Shown: positions 1-5,986, counted from the stretch's first letter. The stretch is DNA of 10,849 nt from CALJUZ01 sp003387805 (GCA_937975235.1 CALJUZ010000033.1:1-10849); one strand, 5' to 3'. Notes: generated from the sequence alone by a model not told the origin. Numbers and translations: made by a program.

Positions 1-1
1 C

Positions 2-160
2 CAGTCCTTGGTTCTCATCGCCCCGTTCGAGCCGCGGCCCCTGTATCACGTACTGGCCGCCCAAGGCTTCCGGCACGAGGCCGAGGAGATCGAAGAGAGG
101 CATTGGCGCGTCAAGTTTTTCCGCATACAAGCGAAAGACCCGTCAACCGCCAGGCCATGA
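2..160 (+). CDS. DUF2249 domain protein, C-terminal part (5' end outside window)
   Basis: The frame is open from base 2 and ends at TGA 158-160, giving 52 residues of a protein that starts left of the window. It contains the stretch LIAPFEPRPLYHVLAAQGF followed by a charged region ending in WRVKFFR. This is the usual C-terminal half of the DUF2249 subgroup that has a TusA-like small alpha/beta fold (recognised from memory of the family). The missing part should hold the LDVR and P-E-P-M motifs. The molecular function of DUF2249 proteins is not established. They often sit beside denitrification, NO-handling or hemerythrin genes, which agrees with nirK further along. It converges on a second DUF2249 gene of a different subtype. 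Whether the protein is a single domain or a fusion cannot be seen here. Confidence 0.75.
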   Translation, partial: QSLVLIAPFEPRPLYHVLAAQGFRHEAEEIEERHWRVKFFRIQAKDPSTARP

Positions 161-193
161 GGGGCAAGGCCACCAAGCCCGGCGAGCGGCGTC

Positions 194-227
194 GGCGGGC
201 GCGTCCGGGAACTCGGGCTCGCCCGCC
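194..227. terminator. Possible bidirectional terminator hairpin between convergent DUF2249 genes
   Basis: GGCGGGCG (194-201) pairs perfectly with CGCCCGCC (220-227) around an 18-base loop. It lies in the 108-base gap between two genes that converge. Neither strand has a T-run after the stem, so it is not a textbook intrinsic terminator. A small direct repeat (CCCGCCAAAC twice, 222-241) follows it. Confidence 0.3.
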
Positions 228-268
228 AAACCCCGCCAAACCTGAGGACTGAGTGGCACGCCCGGCGT

Positions 269-520
269 CTACCGTTCCCCAATCCGGGTAATGCGCACTC
301 GCCATACGTCCGGTCCCTCGGTCAAGTAGTCCCAGCCGAACTGGCCGGGCCGCTCGACCTGGATCTGGTAATAGAGCGGCTTCGGATCGTGGTCGTTGGT
401 CAGCTCCAGGCTTTGCCCGGCGGCCAGGCCGTCCAGAATCTCGAAAATGCGGGGGTGCCGCTCCCGCGGCGGAACGTCCCGCACGTCCAATTGCAAGACC
501 GGCTGCGACTGAGCAGACAT
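269..520 (-). CDS. DUF2249 domain protein, 83 residues, complete
   Basis: The protein is a single small domain with clear DUF2249 features: LDVRDVPPRERHPRIFEILD (residues 10-29), then G-Q-S-L-E-L-T-N-D-H-D-P-K-P-L-Y-Y near residues 34-50, and GPDVWRVRITRIG near the end. The RHP-IFE and NDHDPKPLYY motifs are hallmarks of the subtype also found fused to hemerythrin or adjoining denitrification genes; its biochemical role is unknown. The start at 520 is preferred because GGGG of AAAAGGGG lies nine bases before that ATG. The ATG at 529 touches the G-run with no spacing, and longer frames lack a ribosome site. A Crp-type palindrome lies about 147 bases upstream (660-675) and is nearly identical to the one ahead of nirK, so co-regulation with nitrite reduction is inferred. 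A role in handling NO or in metal/Fe-S repair is possible but unproven. Confidence 0.85.
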   Translation of the reverse strand: MSAQSQPVLQLDVRDVPPRERHPRIFEILDGLAAGQSLELTNDHDPKPLYYQIQVERPGQFGWDYLTEGPDVWRVRITRIGER

Positions 521-609
521 GACGATCATCCCCTTTTCGACCGTGTCATCACTGCGACGGTCACCGCGCACCCGCACCGGGCCGGGCGCCCCTGTCGCGG
601 TCTACCCAC

Positions 610-615
610 AGAGTA
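610..615 (-). promoter_or_regulatory. Candidate -10 element for the DUF2249 gene
   Basis: Read on the - strand the hexamer is TACTCT, matching the T, A and final T of the consensus. No good -35 is seen 17 bases upstream, as expected for an activator-dependent promoter. The start site would be near 603, placing the palindrome at 660-675 about 64 bases upstream. Confidence 0.3.
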
Positions 616-659
616 CGCGAAAACGCGCCCCGGCACCGTGACCAGTGCACCAGACGGGG

Positions 660-675
660 TGTGATCTTGCTCACG
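660..675. promoter_or_regulatory. Crp/Fnr-type operator upstream of the DUF2249 gene
   Basis: TGTGATCTTGCTCACG has inverted half-sites GTGA and TCAC separated by six bases, the geometry of CRP-like sites. The 14-base core matches the nirK site at 13 positions. It lies between the end of the first Crp/Fnr gene and the DUF2249 start. Confidence 0.65.
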
Positions 676-695
676 GAAGTCCGCACCCGAGGGGC

Positions 696-1391
696 TTACT
701 GCTCGCTCCACGACTGCAGAATGAGCGGTTTGCGGATGACGATGCGGGAGCCGTCGATGCGAATGGCGTCTTCCCGCTGGAACTGGTGCAGCACGCGCGT
801 CACCGTTTCGCGCGAGGCGCCGATGAGGTGACCCAGCTCCTGGCGGCTCAGCTTCAGGTCAATCTGAATGCCGTCGTCCACCAGCTCCCCCTGGCGCTCG
901 GCCAGCTCCAGCAAGCGGGCCGCCATGCGGCCGGCCACGCTCTTGAGCGCCAGGGAGGCGATCTCTTCCTGCGCCCGGCGCAGCCTGCGGGCGAGAACGC
1001 GCAGCATCTGCAGCAAAATGCCGGGATTGGCCCGGGCGATGCGCTCAAAGTCTTCGAAGCGAATGAACGCGATCTCGGAATCGGTCAGCACTTCCGCGTT
1101 GGCCGGATACGGGTCGCCGTCAAAAAACGGCACCACGGAAATGGGGTCGCCGTCCCCCAGCAGGTGCAAGATCTGCTCGCGGCCGTCGGGGGACACGCGG
1201 TACACTTTCACCCGGCCCCGGCAGATGAAGTACAGGGAGTGGCTGGGCTCGCCCTCGACGAAAAGCACCTGGTTTTTCCGATAGCGGGCCACCACCACGG
1301 CCTCCGCCAGCGCCTCCAGCTCCGCCGGGGCGAGCTGCGCGAAGAACGGGATTCTCTTGAGGATTTCCAGCGGCTGGCCGGCCAAGCCCAT
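696..1391 (-). CDS. Crp/Fnr family transcriptional regulator, 231 residues
   Basis: The N-terminal half is a cyclic-nucleotide-binding-type beta barrel (about residues 15-115) containing FVEGEPSHSLYFICRGRVKVY and PYPANAEV. A dimerisation helix follows (about 118-147), then a winged helix-turn-helix at the C-terminus. In the HTH, SRQELGHLIGASRETVTRVL (182-201), the recognition helix carries R194, E195 and R199, equivalent to the E. coli CRP residues that read TGTGA. The only cysteine is C57, so an FNR-type 4Fe-4S cluster is excluded; the effector is unknown. The start at 1391 is chosen because GGGGAGG stands ten bases upstream. An ATG at 1454 would lie next to the candidate -10 and before the likely transcription start. 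The gene lies downstream of the nirK-cupredoxin unit on the same strand and probably controls the TGTGA-type sites nearby (inference). Confidence 0.88.
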   Translation of the reverse strand: MGLAGQPLEILKRIPFFAQLAPAELEALAEAVVVARYRKNQVLFVEGEPSHSLYFICRGRVKVYRVSPDGREQILHLLGDGDPISVVPFFDGDPYPANAEVLTDSEIAFIRFEDFERIARANPGILLQMLRVLARRLRRAQEEIASLALKSVAGRMAARLLELAERQGELVDDGIQIDLKLSRQELGHLIGASRETVTRVLHQFQREDAIRIDGSRIVIRKPLILQSWSEQ

Positions 1392-1456
1392 GGTCGCTGC
1401 GCCTCCCCACGCCCGCGGCGCGACGGCGCCCCGCCGGCGGCAGTTTCCACGCATCC

Positions 1457-1462
1457 ATCATA
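1457..1462 (-). promoter_or_regulatory. Candidate -10 element for the first Crp/Fnr gene
   Basis: The - strand hexamer is TATGAT, one base from TATAAT, about 65 bases upstream of the chosen start. No clear -35 is present. A direct repeat of TTTCGCAT units on the + strand (about 1470-1484) covers the place where -35 would be and might be a regulator site. Confidence 0.4.
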
Positions 1463-1547
1463 CTACAATTTTCGCATTTCGCATGGCTGTCGCAAGGCGG
1501 CAGCGCGCGTCCGGCTCGTTCGGGCGGGGTGCTGCGGACGGCGGGCC

Positions 1548-2072
1548 TTAGGGCCGGACGTTGGCACGTCTATGGGCGGCGGGCATATCGACGGGCTGTT
1601 CAACCCGCACCTGGCCTCGCAGCCCCGACAGAAAATGCCACGTGTTGCCGGGCACAAGATAGTAGTCTCCCGGTCCGTCGGGAAGCGGGAGCTCGCCGGT
1701 GTCCCCGGGTTCCAGCCGGACTGAAGCGAGGACGCGCCGCCGGCTTTCCGGATCGCTCATCAAGACCGGCCGGTCTTCGGTGCTGAGGTAGATCTCATGC
1801 GGCCACAGGCCCTCGTTGGCAATGCGAAGCATGGACCCCGGCTTCGCTTCGATGTAGGCGGGCGCCAGGGCCAAGTGGGAGCCGCACGCGACGCCGGCAA
1901 TTTGTATCGACACGGCTGCCGCTTCCCCGCCGCCCGGCTGGAGGCGCCGCCCGCCGGAGAAAACTCCGGCGGGCGATCCGTACCCGGCGGCGACGACGGC
2001 GGCGGCCACCAGCGCCAGGACCATGAAGACGAAGCCGGCCGCCCTTCTCCGGGAACCACGCCGCGCCGCCAT
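1548..2072 (-). CDS. Cupredoxin-fold membrane-anchored protein lacking two type 1 copper ligands
   Basis: The 174-residue product has an arginine-rich start, one hydrophobic segment (about residues 13-31) that is a signal anchor or signal peptide, and a cupredoxin-like domain (about 53-158). The C-terminal loop GDYYLVPGNTWHFLSGLRG (135-153) aligns without gaps to the usual G-x-Y-x-x-x-C-x-x-x-x-H-x-x-x-G-M-x-G. Here Cys is Pro141 and Met is Leu151, while His146 and an upstream His92 (WPHEIYL) remain. A blue copper site therefore cannot form; Cu(II) binding by the two histidines and C63, or a purely structural role, is possible. It starts two bases after the nirK stop (TAA-CG-ATG), so it is co-transcribed and probably translationally coupled. 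A role as copper chaperone, assembly factor or redox partner of NirK is inferred only from position. Confidence 0.75.
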   Translation of the reverse strand: MAARRGSRRRAAGFVFMVLALVAAAVVAAGYGSPAGVFSGGRRLQPGGGEAAAVSIQIAGVACGSHLALAPAYIEAKPGSMLRIANEGLWPHEIYLSTEDRPVLMSDPESRRRVLASVRLEPGDTGELPLPDGPGDYYLVPGNTWHFLSGLRGQVRVEQPVDMPAAHRRANVRP

Positions 2073-2074
2073 CG

Positions 2075-3148
2075 TTACAGCGCCTCGAAAATCTCCGGAT
2101 TTTCAGGACCCTCGACGTGGAGCACGGCGATGGCGCCTTTGCCGGAGGCCCGGTTGATGGAGTGGTCCACGAGAATGTAATCGCCGGGCACGTCGACCGT
2201 GAACTCCACCCAGGCCGCGCCGCCGGCCGGGATAAGCGTCGTCTGGATGTTGGTCGACGCCTCCGACGCGCCCTCCTTGTGGACGACGTCGAAGATTTCG
2301 CCGATGACGTGGAACGACGACGCCAAGTTGGGCCCGCCGTTGCCGATGAAGATGCGGACGGTCTCGCCGACCTGCGCCCGCATCGCGTGCTCGCCCGTGA
2401 GCGCCTGGTACTGGCCGTTGAAGACGACGAAGTTCGGCTGCTCGTTCCACAAGTCCTGATCGCTGAACCGTGCGTGCCCCCGCTGATGCGGACGCAGCGA
2501 CGCGTAAATTTCTCCCTGCATCACGTAAAACTCGCGGTCCACCGGGCGCAGGCCGCCTTCGGGCTCCACCACGATGAGGCCGTACATGCCGTTGGCGATG
2601 TGGGCCGGGATGTAGGGCGTCGCGCAGTGATACACATAAACGCCGGGATTCATAGCCTTAAACCGGAACGTCTTCGTCTCGCCCGGCAGCACCTGCGTGG
2701 CTTCGGCGCCGCCGCCCGGGCCGTTGACCGCGTGCAGGTCGATGGAGTGGGGCTGCGTGCTGGACGGGTCGTTGTGCAGCGTCAGCTCCACCGTGTCGCC
2801 GGCCCGCACCCGCAGCATCTTGCCCGGAACGACGCCGTCAAACGTCCAGTACGTGAAGGTGATGCCGTCCTTCAGCTGACCGTCCAGCTCCTTGGCCACC
2901 ATTTCGACCTTGACGAGCTGCGGCTCACGGCCGCCGACGGGGGGCGGAATGTCGGCCGGGTCCTTGGCCACCCGCACCGCATCATCTCTCGGCGGTTCGA
3001 CGGCGGGCTGGGACGGGGACGGCTGCGCCGACGAAGACGGCGCGGCCGCCGACGGCTCCTGCCGTACCCCGGTGGTCAGGCCTCCGCAGCCGGCGGTCAA
3101 AGCCGCCACAAGTGCCAGCAGCAACACGACGAGATGCCATCGCTTCAT
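2075..3148 (-). CDS. nirK: Copper-containing nitrite reductase, lipoprotein (NO-forming)
   Basis: NirK reduces nitrite to nitric oxide outside the cytoplasmic membrane. The 357-residue protein begins with a lipoprotein signal, LTAGC with C21 as lipid site, then a Ser/Pro/Ala-rich linker to about residue 56. Two cupredoxin domains follow (about 78-195 and 200-347). Type 1 copper ligands are H134, C175, H183 and M188 (YHCATPYIPAHIANGM). Type 2 ligands are H139, H174 and, from domain two, H329 (ILVDHS). The catalytic pair is D137 (PHSIDLH) and H280 (SSFHVIGE). All are present, so the enzyme should be active, probably as a trimer. There is no fused extra cupredoxin or cytochrome domain. AGGAGGTG ten bases before ATG 3148 fixes the start. 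A Crp-type operator lies about 100 bases upstream, and the downstream cupredoxin gene is two bases away. Confidence 0.95.
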   Translation of the reverse strand: MKRWHLVVLLLALVAALTAGCGGLTTGVRQEPSAAAPSSSAQPSPSQPAVEPPRDDAVRVAKDPADIPPPVGGREPQLVKVEMVAKELDGQLKDGITFTYWTFDGVVPGKMLRVRAGDTVELTLHNDPSSTQPHSIDLHAVNGPGGGAEATQVLPGETKTFRFKAMNPGVYVYHCATPYIPAHIANGMYGLIVVEPEGGLRPVDREFYVMQGEIYASLRPHQRGHARFSDQDLWNEQPNFVVFNGQYQALTGEHAMRAQVGETVRIFIGNGGPNLASSFHVIGEIFDVVHKEGASEASTNIQTTLIPAGGAAWVEFTVDVPGDYILVDHSINRASGKGAIAVLHVEGPENPEIFEAL

Positions 3149-3192
3149 GGAATCCGCACACCTCCTGCGAGGTCGTCTTTGTTGTCACTTCG

Positions 3193-3198
3193 AGCGTA
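3193..3198 (-). promoter_or_regulatory. Candidate -10 element for nirK
   Basis: The - strand hexamer is TACGCT, similar to the TACTCT proposed for the DUF2249 gene. The distance from operator core to hexamer is 44 bases here and 45 there. The start would be near 3186, with the operator centred about 63 bases upstream, close to a class I activator position. No -35 match is seen. Confidence 0.35.
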
Positions 3199-3241
3199 CG
3201 ACACCGGCCTCGGCGGGGACGTGACGCGCGCGCCCTTTGCG

Positions 3242-3257
3242 CGTGATATTGCTCACA
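3242..3257. promoter_or_regulatory. Crp/Fnr-type operator upstream of nirK
   Basis: CGTGATATTGCTCACA contains GTGA-N6-TCAC and has the same orientation and nearly the same spacer as the site at 660-675. It is the most likely control point for the nirK-cupredoxin unit. It differs from the FNR consensus TTGAT-N4-ATCAA and is closer to the CRP form. Confidence 0.7.
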
Positions 3258-3488
3258 CCGGGCGGGAAATCAGCGTCGAGCGGGAGAGACGGGGAGATCG
3301 GGAAAGTTGAGGACGACAACGGAAAACCGAAACGGGGTCTAGATAAGCGAATGAGTGCGACCGACGCAGCGGAAGACGGTCCGTCGCGGCCAAGACCGTC
3401 CCGGTGTTCCGCTCACCACGTCACGCCGCACCCATTCGTCAACGGCAGAAGGATTTGAAACTGCCCGTGCACCGGGTTTCGGCACCAC

Positions 3489-3511
3489 GCCGGCTCCCGG
3501 GCGTTGCCGGC
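3489..3511 (-). terminator. Weak hairpin after the DUF2892 gene
   Basis: GCCGGC at 3489-3494 and again at 3506-3511 can form a six-pair stem with an 11-base loop, nine bases past the DUF2892 stop codon. There is no T-run after it, so termination is only suggested. Confidence 0.22.
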
Positions 3512-3519
3512 CTGCGCCT

Positions 3520-3708
3520 TTACTTGGCCGTGTTGATGCGAAAGATGGAATACAGCGGACAGAAGCGCATGAAGGCGGTGGCCAGAGGAATGATCCCTAC
3601 CAGCCCCACCCACCGCAGGCTTCCTTCGACCAGAAACAGCATCGACAGCAGCGCCAGGCCGACGATGATGCGGATGATGCGGTCCACGTTTCCGACGTTG
3701 GCCTGCAT
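3520..3708 (-). CDS. DUF2892 (YgaP-like transmembrane domain) small membrane protein
   Basis: The 62-residue protein matches the DUF2892 family pattern over its whole length: N-V-G-N-V-D-R-I-I-R-I-I-V-G-L near the start, two hydrophobic segments (about residues 11-27 and 32-47), and the C-P-L-Y-S-I-F-R-I-N-T ending. This is the membrane part found in E. coli YgaP, here without a rhodanese domain. The family cysteine is present (CPLY, C50). Its function is not established; sulfur/persulfide or NO-related roles have been proposed for rhodanese-linked members. GAGGTGAT stands five bases before the ATG. It lies directly downstream of the second Crp/Fnr gene on the same strand, with its own operator 59 bases upstream of the start, so it looks like a target of that regulator (inference). 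Confidence 0.9.
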   Translation of the reverse strand: MQANVGNVDRIIRIIVGLALLSMLFLVEGSLRWVGLVGIIPLATAFMRFCPLYSIFRINTAK

Positions 3709-3739
3709 AAACCATCACCTCACCGAAAATTCTGGCCAT

Positions 3740-3745
3740 ATGGTA
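3740..3745 (-). promoter_or_regulatory. Candidate -10 element for the DUF2892 gene
   Basis: The - strand hexamer is TACCAT. It predicts a start near 3733, which would place the operator at 3767-3782 centred exactly 41.5 bases upstream, the class II activator position overlapping -35. An alternative hexamer, TACATT, lies at 3745-3750. Confidence 0.4.
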
Positions 3746-3766
3746 ATGTATGCGGGCCGAAGCGTC

Positions 3767-3782
3767 TGTGACGGCGGTTACA
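3767..3782. promoter_or_regulatory. Crp/Fnr-type operator upstream of the DUF2892 gene
   Basis: TGTGACGGCGGTTACA is one base from a perfect TGTGA-N6-TCACA palindrome. The spacer is unlike those of the other two sites. It lies in the 98-base gap between the second Crp/Fnr gene and the DUF2892 gene. Confidence 0.6.
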
Positions 3783-3806
3783 TTTCGCCGGCGCCGCGGC
3801 GGACCG

Positions 3807-4466
3807 TCACGTGCGCCCGTCGCGCTTGCGGGCCAGAAGGTCGCGGTCCGTCACCTGGATGCGCCCGCGGAACAGCCGGACGGCGCCGTCTTCCTCAAAC
3901 GATTTCAGGATGCGGCTCACCACTTCCCGGGCGGTGCCCAGCTCCAGGGCCAGCTGTTCGTGGGTGGCTTCCAGCACGGGCTGCTCGTCGCCGGTCCGCT
4001 GCAGCAGGAGCGAAGCCAGCCGCTGGTCGACGTGGCGAAACAGCACCTCGTCCACCAGCAGCATCACCGCGGCCAGGCGCTGGGCAAAAGCCTCGTACAC
4101 GAACCGGCGCACCGCCTCGTAGCGCTGCATCCAGCTCTGGAAAACGGGCACGGGCACCAGCAGGACGTCGGTGTCGGCGGCGGCCACGGCCTGCGCGCCG
4201 TAGCGGGCGTCGGCCAGCACGCTGGCCCACATCAGGACACACGAGTCGCCGGCCGTGACGTGATACAGCGTCAGTTCCCGCCCGTCGGGGTTCGACTTGA
4301 ACACCCGGATGGACCCGTCCAGCACGAAGGCCACGTGCCGGCACGGCTCGCCCTCGACGAACGCGGTGGCGCCTTTGGGCAGGCGGGCCGTCGTGATCCC
4401 CGCCCGCAGGTCCTCATCCCGGATTTCGTTCAGAAAGGGAAACAGTTGTTTCGCTTGCGCCCACAT
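3807..4466 (-). CDS. Crp/Fnr family transcriptional regulator, second copy, 219 residues
   Basis: The order is a sensor barrel (about residues 8-115, with AFVEGEPCRHVAFVLDGSIRVF and GDSCVL), a dimerisation helix (about 115-140), and a winged HTH (about 165-212). The recognition helix GTAREVVSRIL carries R180, E181 and R185, the CRP-type half-site readers. Cysteines are C42 and C76 only, so no FNR iron-sulfur cluster; C76 in GDSC could be a redox or NO-sensitive residue, though this is speculation. The frame is open far upstream to 4820, but that extension is Arg/Gly/Pro-rich with no domain. ATG 4466 is chosen because the family normally begins just before the first barrel helix. Ribosome-site support is modest (GAGGTG 12 bases away), and a GTG five codons earlier is possible. 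It is related only distantly to the first regulator here. It lies just upstream of the DUF2892 gene, a pairing I recall from other bacteria. Confidence 0.87.
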   Translation of the reverse strand: MWAQAKQLFPFLNEIRDEDLRAGITTARLPKGATAFVEGEPCRHVAFVLDGSIRVFKSNPDGRELTLYHVTAGDSCVLMWASVLADARYGAQAVAAADTDVLLVPVPVFQSWMQRYEAVRRFVYEAFAQRLAAVMLLVDEVLFRHVDQRLASLLLQRTGDEQPVLEATHEQLALELGTAREVVSRILKSFEEDGAVRLFRGRIQVTDRDLLARKRDGRT

Positions 4467-4720
4467 CGGCTCTTCATCCACCTCGCTGCACCCTGCACCC
4501 GCATGGTACTTTCCCGCTTGCCCGCCCTCGTACCTTCCTGCCGAAACCTTTGCCCTCGGCGAGCGGTGCTCTTGCGCGAAGTCCAGGAACGCCCCGGGGC
4601 CGCACCCGGCCCTCGGCGGCCCGCGCCAACGCCGCCCCGCCGGCAGGAAACGGAGGCTTCTCGTGCCGAAGTTAGGTGCGTTGCCGCAAAAAGTTCCACC
4701 ACCATCCAGGAGGTGCTGTC

Positions 4721-5986
4721 GTGAGAAACCAAAAGCGACCGCTCGGGAGCCGGCAGCCCCGTGGGGGGCTGGCACCCTGGGCTCTTGTGTGCCTGATGGG
4801 CCTCGTGGGCGCGGGCGCATTGGCGGGCGCCTTCGCGGGCGCCGCGTCCGCTCAAGCCCAAGCCGTCACGCCCGAAGAAGTGTACGAACGGCTGTTCACG
4901 TCCGACGCCGTACAGCCGGAATGGTTTACGGACATGTTCCTGGCTGAGTTGCCGCCCGCCGTCATGGACGCCATGATCGGCCAGTACCGGGCCGCGCTGG
5001 GCGCATACGTGGCCGCCGAAGGGACGGCGCCGTTCTTCCGCCTGGAGTTCGAGCGGGGCTTCGTCGATTCCCAGATTTTCCTGGATTCCGCCGGCCGCAT
5101 CGCCGGCATTTGGTTCGGAGCGCCCGAGCCGAAGGCGTCGGAGCTGGACGCGGTGCTGGCGGACTTCCAAACGCTGCCCGGCCAGGTCAGCCTCATCGTC
5201 GTCACCGACGGCGGCGTGCTGGCGGCCGTCAACGCCGACACGCCCCTGGCCGTGGGCTCGGCGTTCAAGCTGGCCATCTTGGCCGCGCTGAAGGATCAGG
5301 TCGCGGCGGGCATGCGGTCGTGGGGCGACGTCATCGTGCTCGAAGAGCAGGACGTCAGCCTTCCGACGGGAATCCTCCAGGACTGGCCGCCGGGCACGCC
5401 CATGACCGTCCAGGCGCTGGCCACGCTCATGATTTCCATCAGCGACAACACCGCCACCGACGCGCTGCTGCGGGCCGCCGGGCGCGCCGCGGTGGAACGC
5501 TACGCCCCGCGCAACGTGCCGCTGTTGAGCACCCGGGAAGCTTTCGTGCTGAAGGCGGCCGGCAACGAGGACTTGCTCGAAGCGTGGCGGAACGCCGACG
5601 TGGCGGGACGGCGGGCTCTCCTGGCCGAGCTGGCGCGGCGGCCCCTGCCGGCGGTGAGCGACCTGAGTCCCGAACCGACGGCGCTGGACGTCGAGTGGTA
5701 CTTCACCGTCGGCGAACTGGCCAACCTCATGGCCTACGTGCACGACCTGCCCTTCATGTCGGTCAACCCGGGCGTCGCGGACCCCGGCGACTGGAGCTAC
5801 GTCGCGTTCAAAGGCGGTTCCGAGCCCGGCGTGCTGAACTATACCACCCTGGTGGTCAGCCATTCCGGCACGCCGTACATCGTCAGCGCCACCTGGAACA
5901 ACCCCGAGCAGGCGCTGGACGAGGTGACGTTTTATACGCTCTACAGCGGACTGCTGAAAGCGCTGCGGGACCTGGACGCCCGCTGA
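4721..5986 (+). CDS. Secreted serine hydrolase, beta-lactamase fold (Orf12/LpqF-like)
   Basis: The 421-residue product has a basic start and a hydrophobic export segment (about residues 18-44, cleavage likely after ASA or AQA). An alpha/beta domain follows (about 50-135) and then a class A beta-lactamase-type domain (about 140-415). Motifs are S180-A-F-K183 (nucleophile and base), S241-D-N243 and K364-G-G366; the 61-residue gap from Ser to SDN is normal for class A. I do not see a convincing Glu166-type omega loop. Instead there is LLSTREAFVLK (269-279), which I recall from the clavulanate-cluster Orf12 and mycobacterial LpqF group, which also have an extra N-terminal domain. True beta-lactamase activity is therefore doubtful; an esterase or peptidase role in the envelope is possible. 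The GTG start has AGGAGG seven bases upstream. It is transcribed divergently from the second Crp/Fnr gene. Confidence 0.85.
   Translation: MRNQKRPLGSRQPRGGLAPWALVCLMGLVGAGALAGAFAGAASAQAQAVTPEEVYERLFTSDAVQPEWFTDMFLAELPPAVMDAMIGQYRAALGAYVAAEGTAPFFRLEFERGFVDSQIFLDSAGRIAGIWFGAPEPKASELDAVLADFQTLPGQVSLIVVTDGGVLAAVNADTPLAVGSAFKLAILAALKDQVAAGMRSWGDVIVLEEQDVSLPTGILQDWPPGTPMTVQALATLMISISDNTATDALLRAAGRAAVERYAPRNVPLLSTREAFVLKAAGNEDLLEAWRNADVAGRRALLAELARRPLPAVSDLSPEPTALDVEWYFTVGELANLMAYVHDLPFMSVNPGVADPGDWSYVAFKGGSEPGVLNYTTLVVSHSGTPYIVSATWNNPEQALDEVTFYTLYSGLLKALRDLDAR

Larger units (their letters stand above)
3149..3519. other. Gene-free stretch of 371 bases between nirK and the DUF2892 gene
   Basis: The part nearest nirK (3149-3257) holds its ribosome site, a candidate -10 and a Crp-type operator. 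From 3258 to about 3488 there is a purine-rich stretch on the + strand (about 3260-3340) but no gene, repeat or RNA that I can support. A weak inverted repeat near 3489-3511 may end the DUF2892 transcript. Confidence 0.5.

Noticed and set aside
222..241. CCCGCCAAAC repeated twice, considered as a start of a repeat array
   Set aside because: There are only two copies of ten bases with no spacers; not a CRISPR array or a meaningful repeat.
638..651. Second GTGA/CAC-like palindrome near the DUF2249 promoter
   Set aside because: GTGACCAGTGCACC has poorly matched right half and wrong spacing for the local operator pattern.
1508..1540. CGTCCG/CGGACG inverted repeat after the cupredoxin gene as terminator
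   Set aside because: Only six pairs with a 21-base loop and no T-run, in very GC-rich sequence where such pairs are common.
645..1724. 359-codon open frame on the + strand across the first Crp/Fnr gene
   Set aside because: It covers both a clear Crp/Fnr gene and the end of the cupredoxin gene in antisense and has no family resemblance.
2117..3310. 397-codon open frame on the + strand opposite nirK
   Set aside because: nirK on the other strand has every expected ligand residue; the opposite frame shows no domain and typical shadow composition.
4467..4820. N-terminal extension of the second Crp/Fnr frame up to 4820
   Set aside because: The extra 118 residues are low-complexity, overlap the start of the divergent serine hydrolase gene and exceed normal family length.
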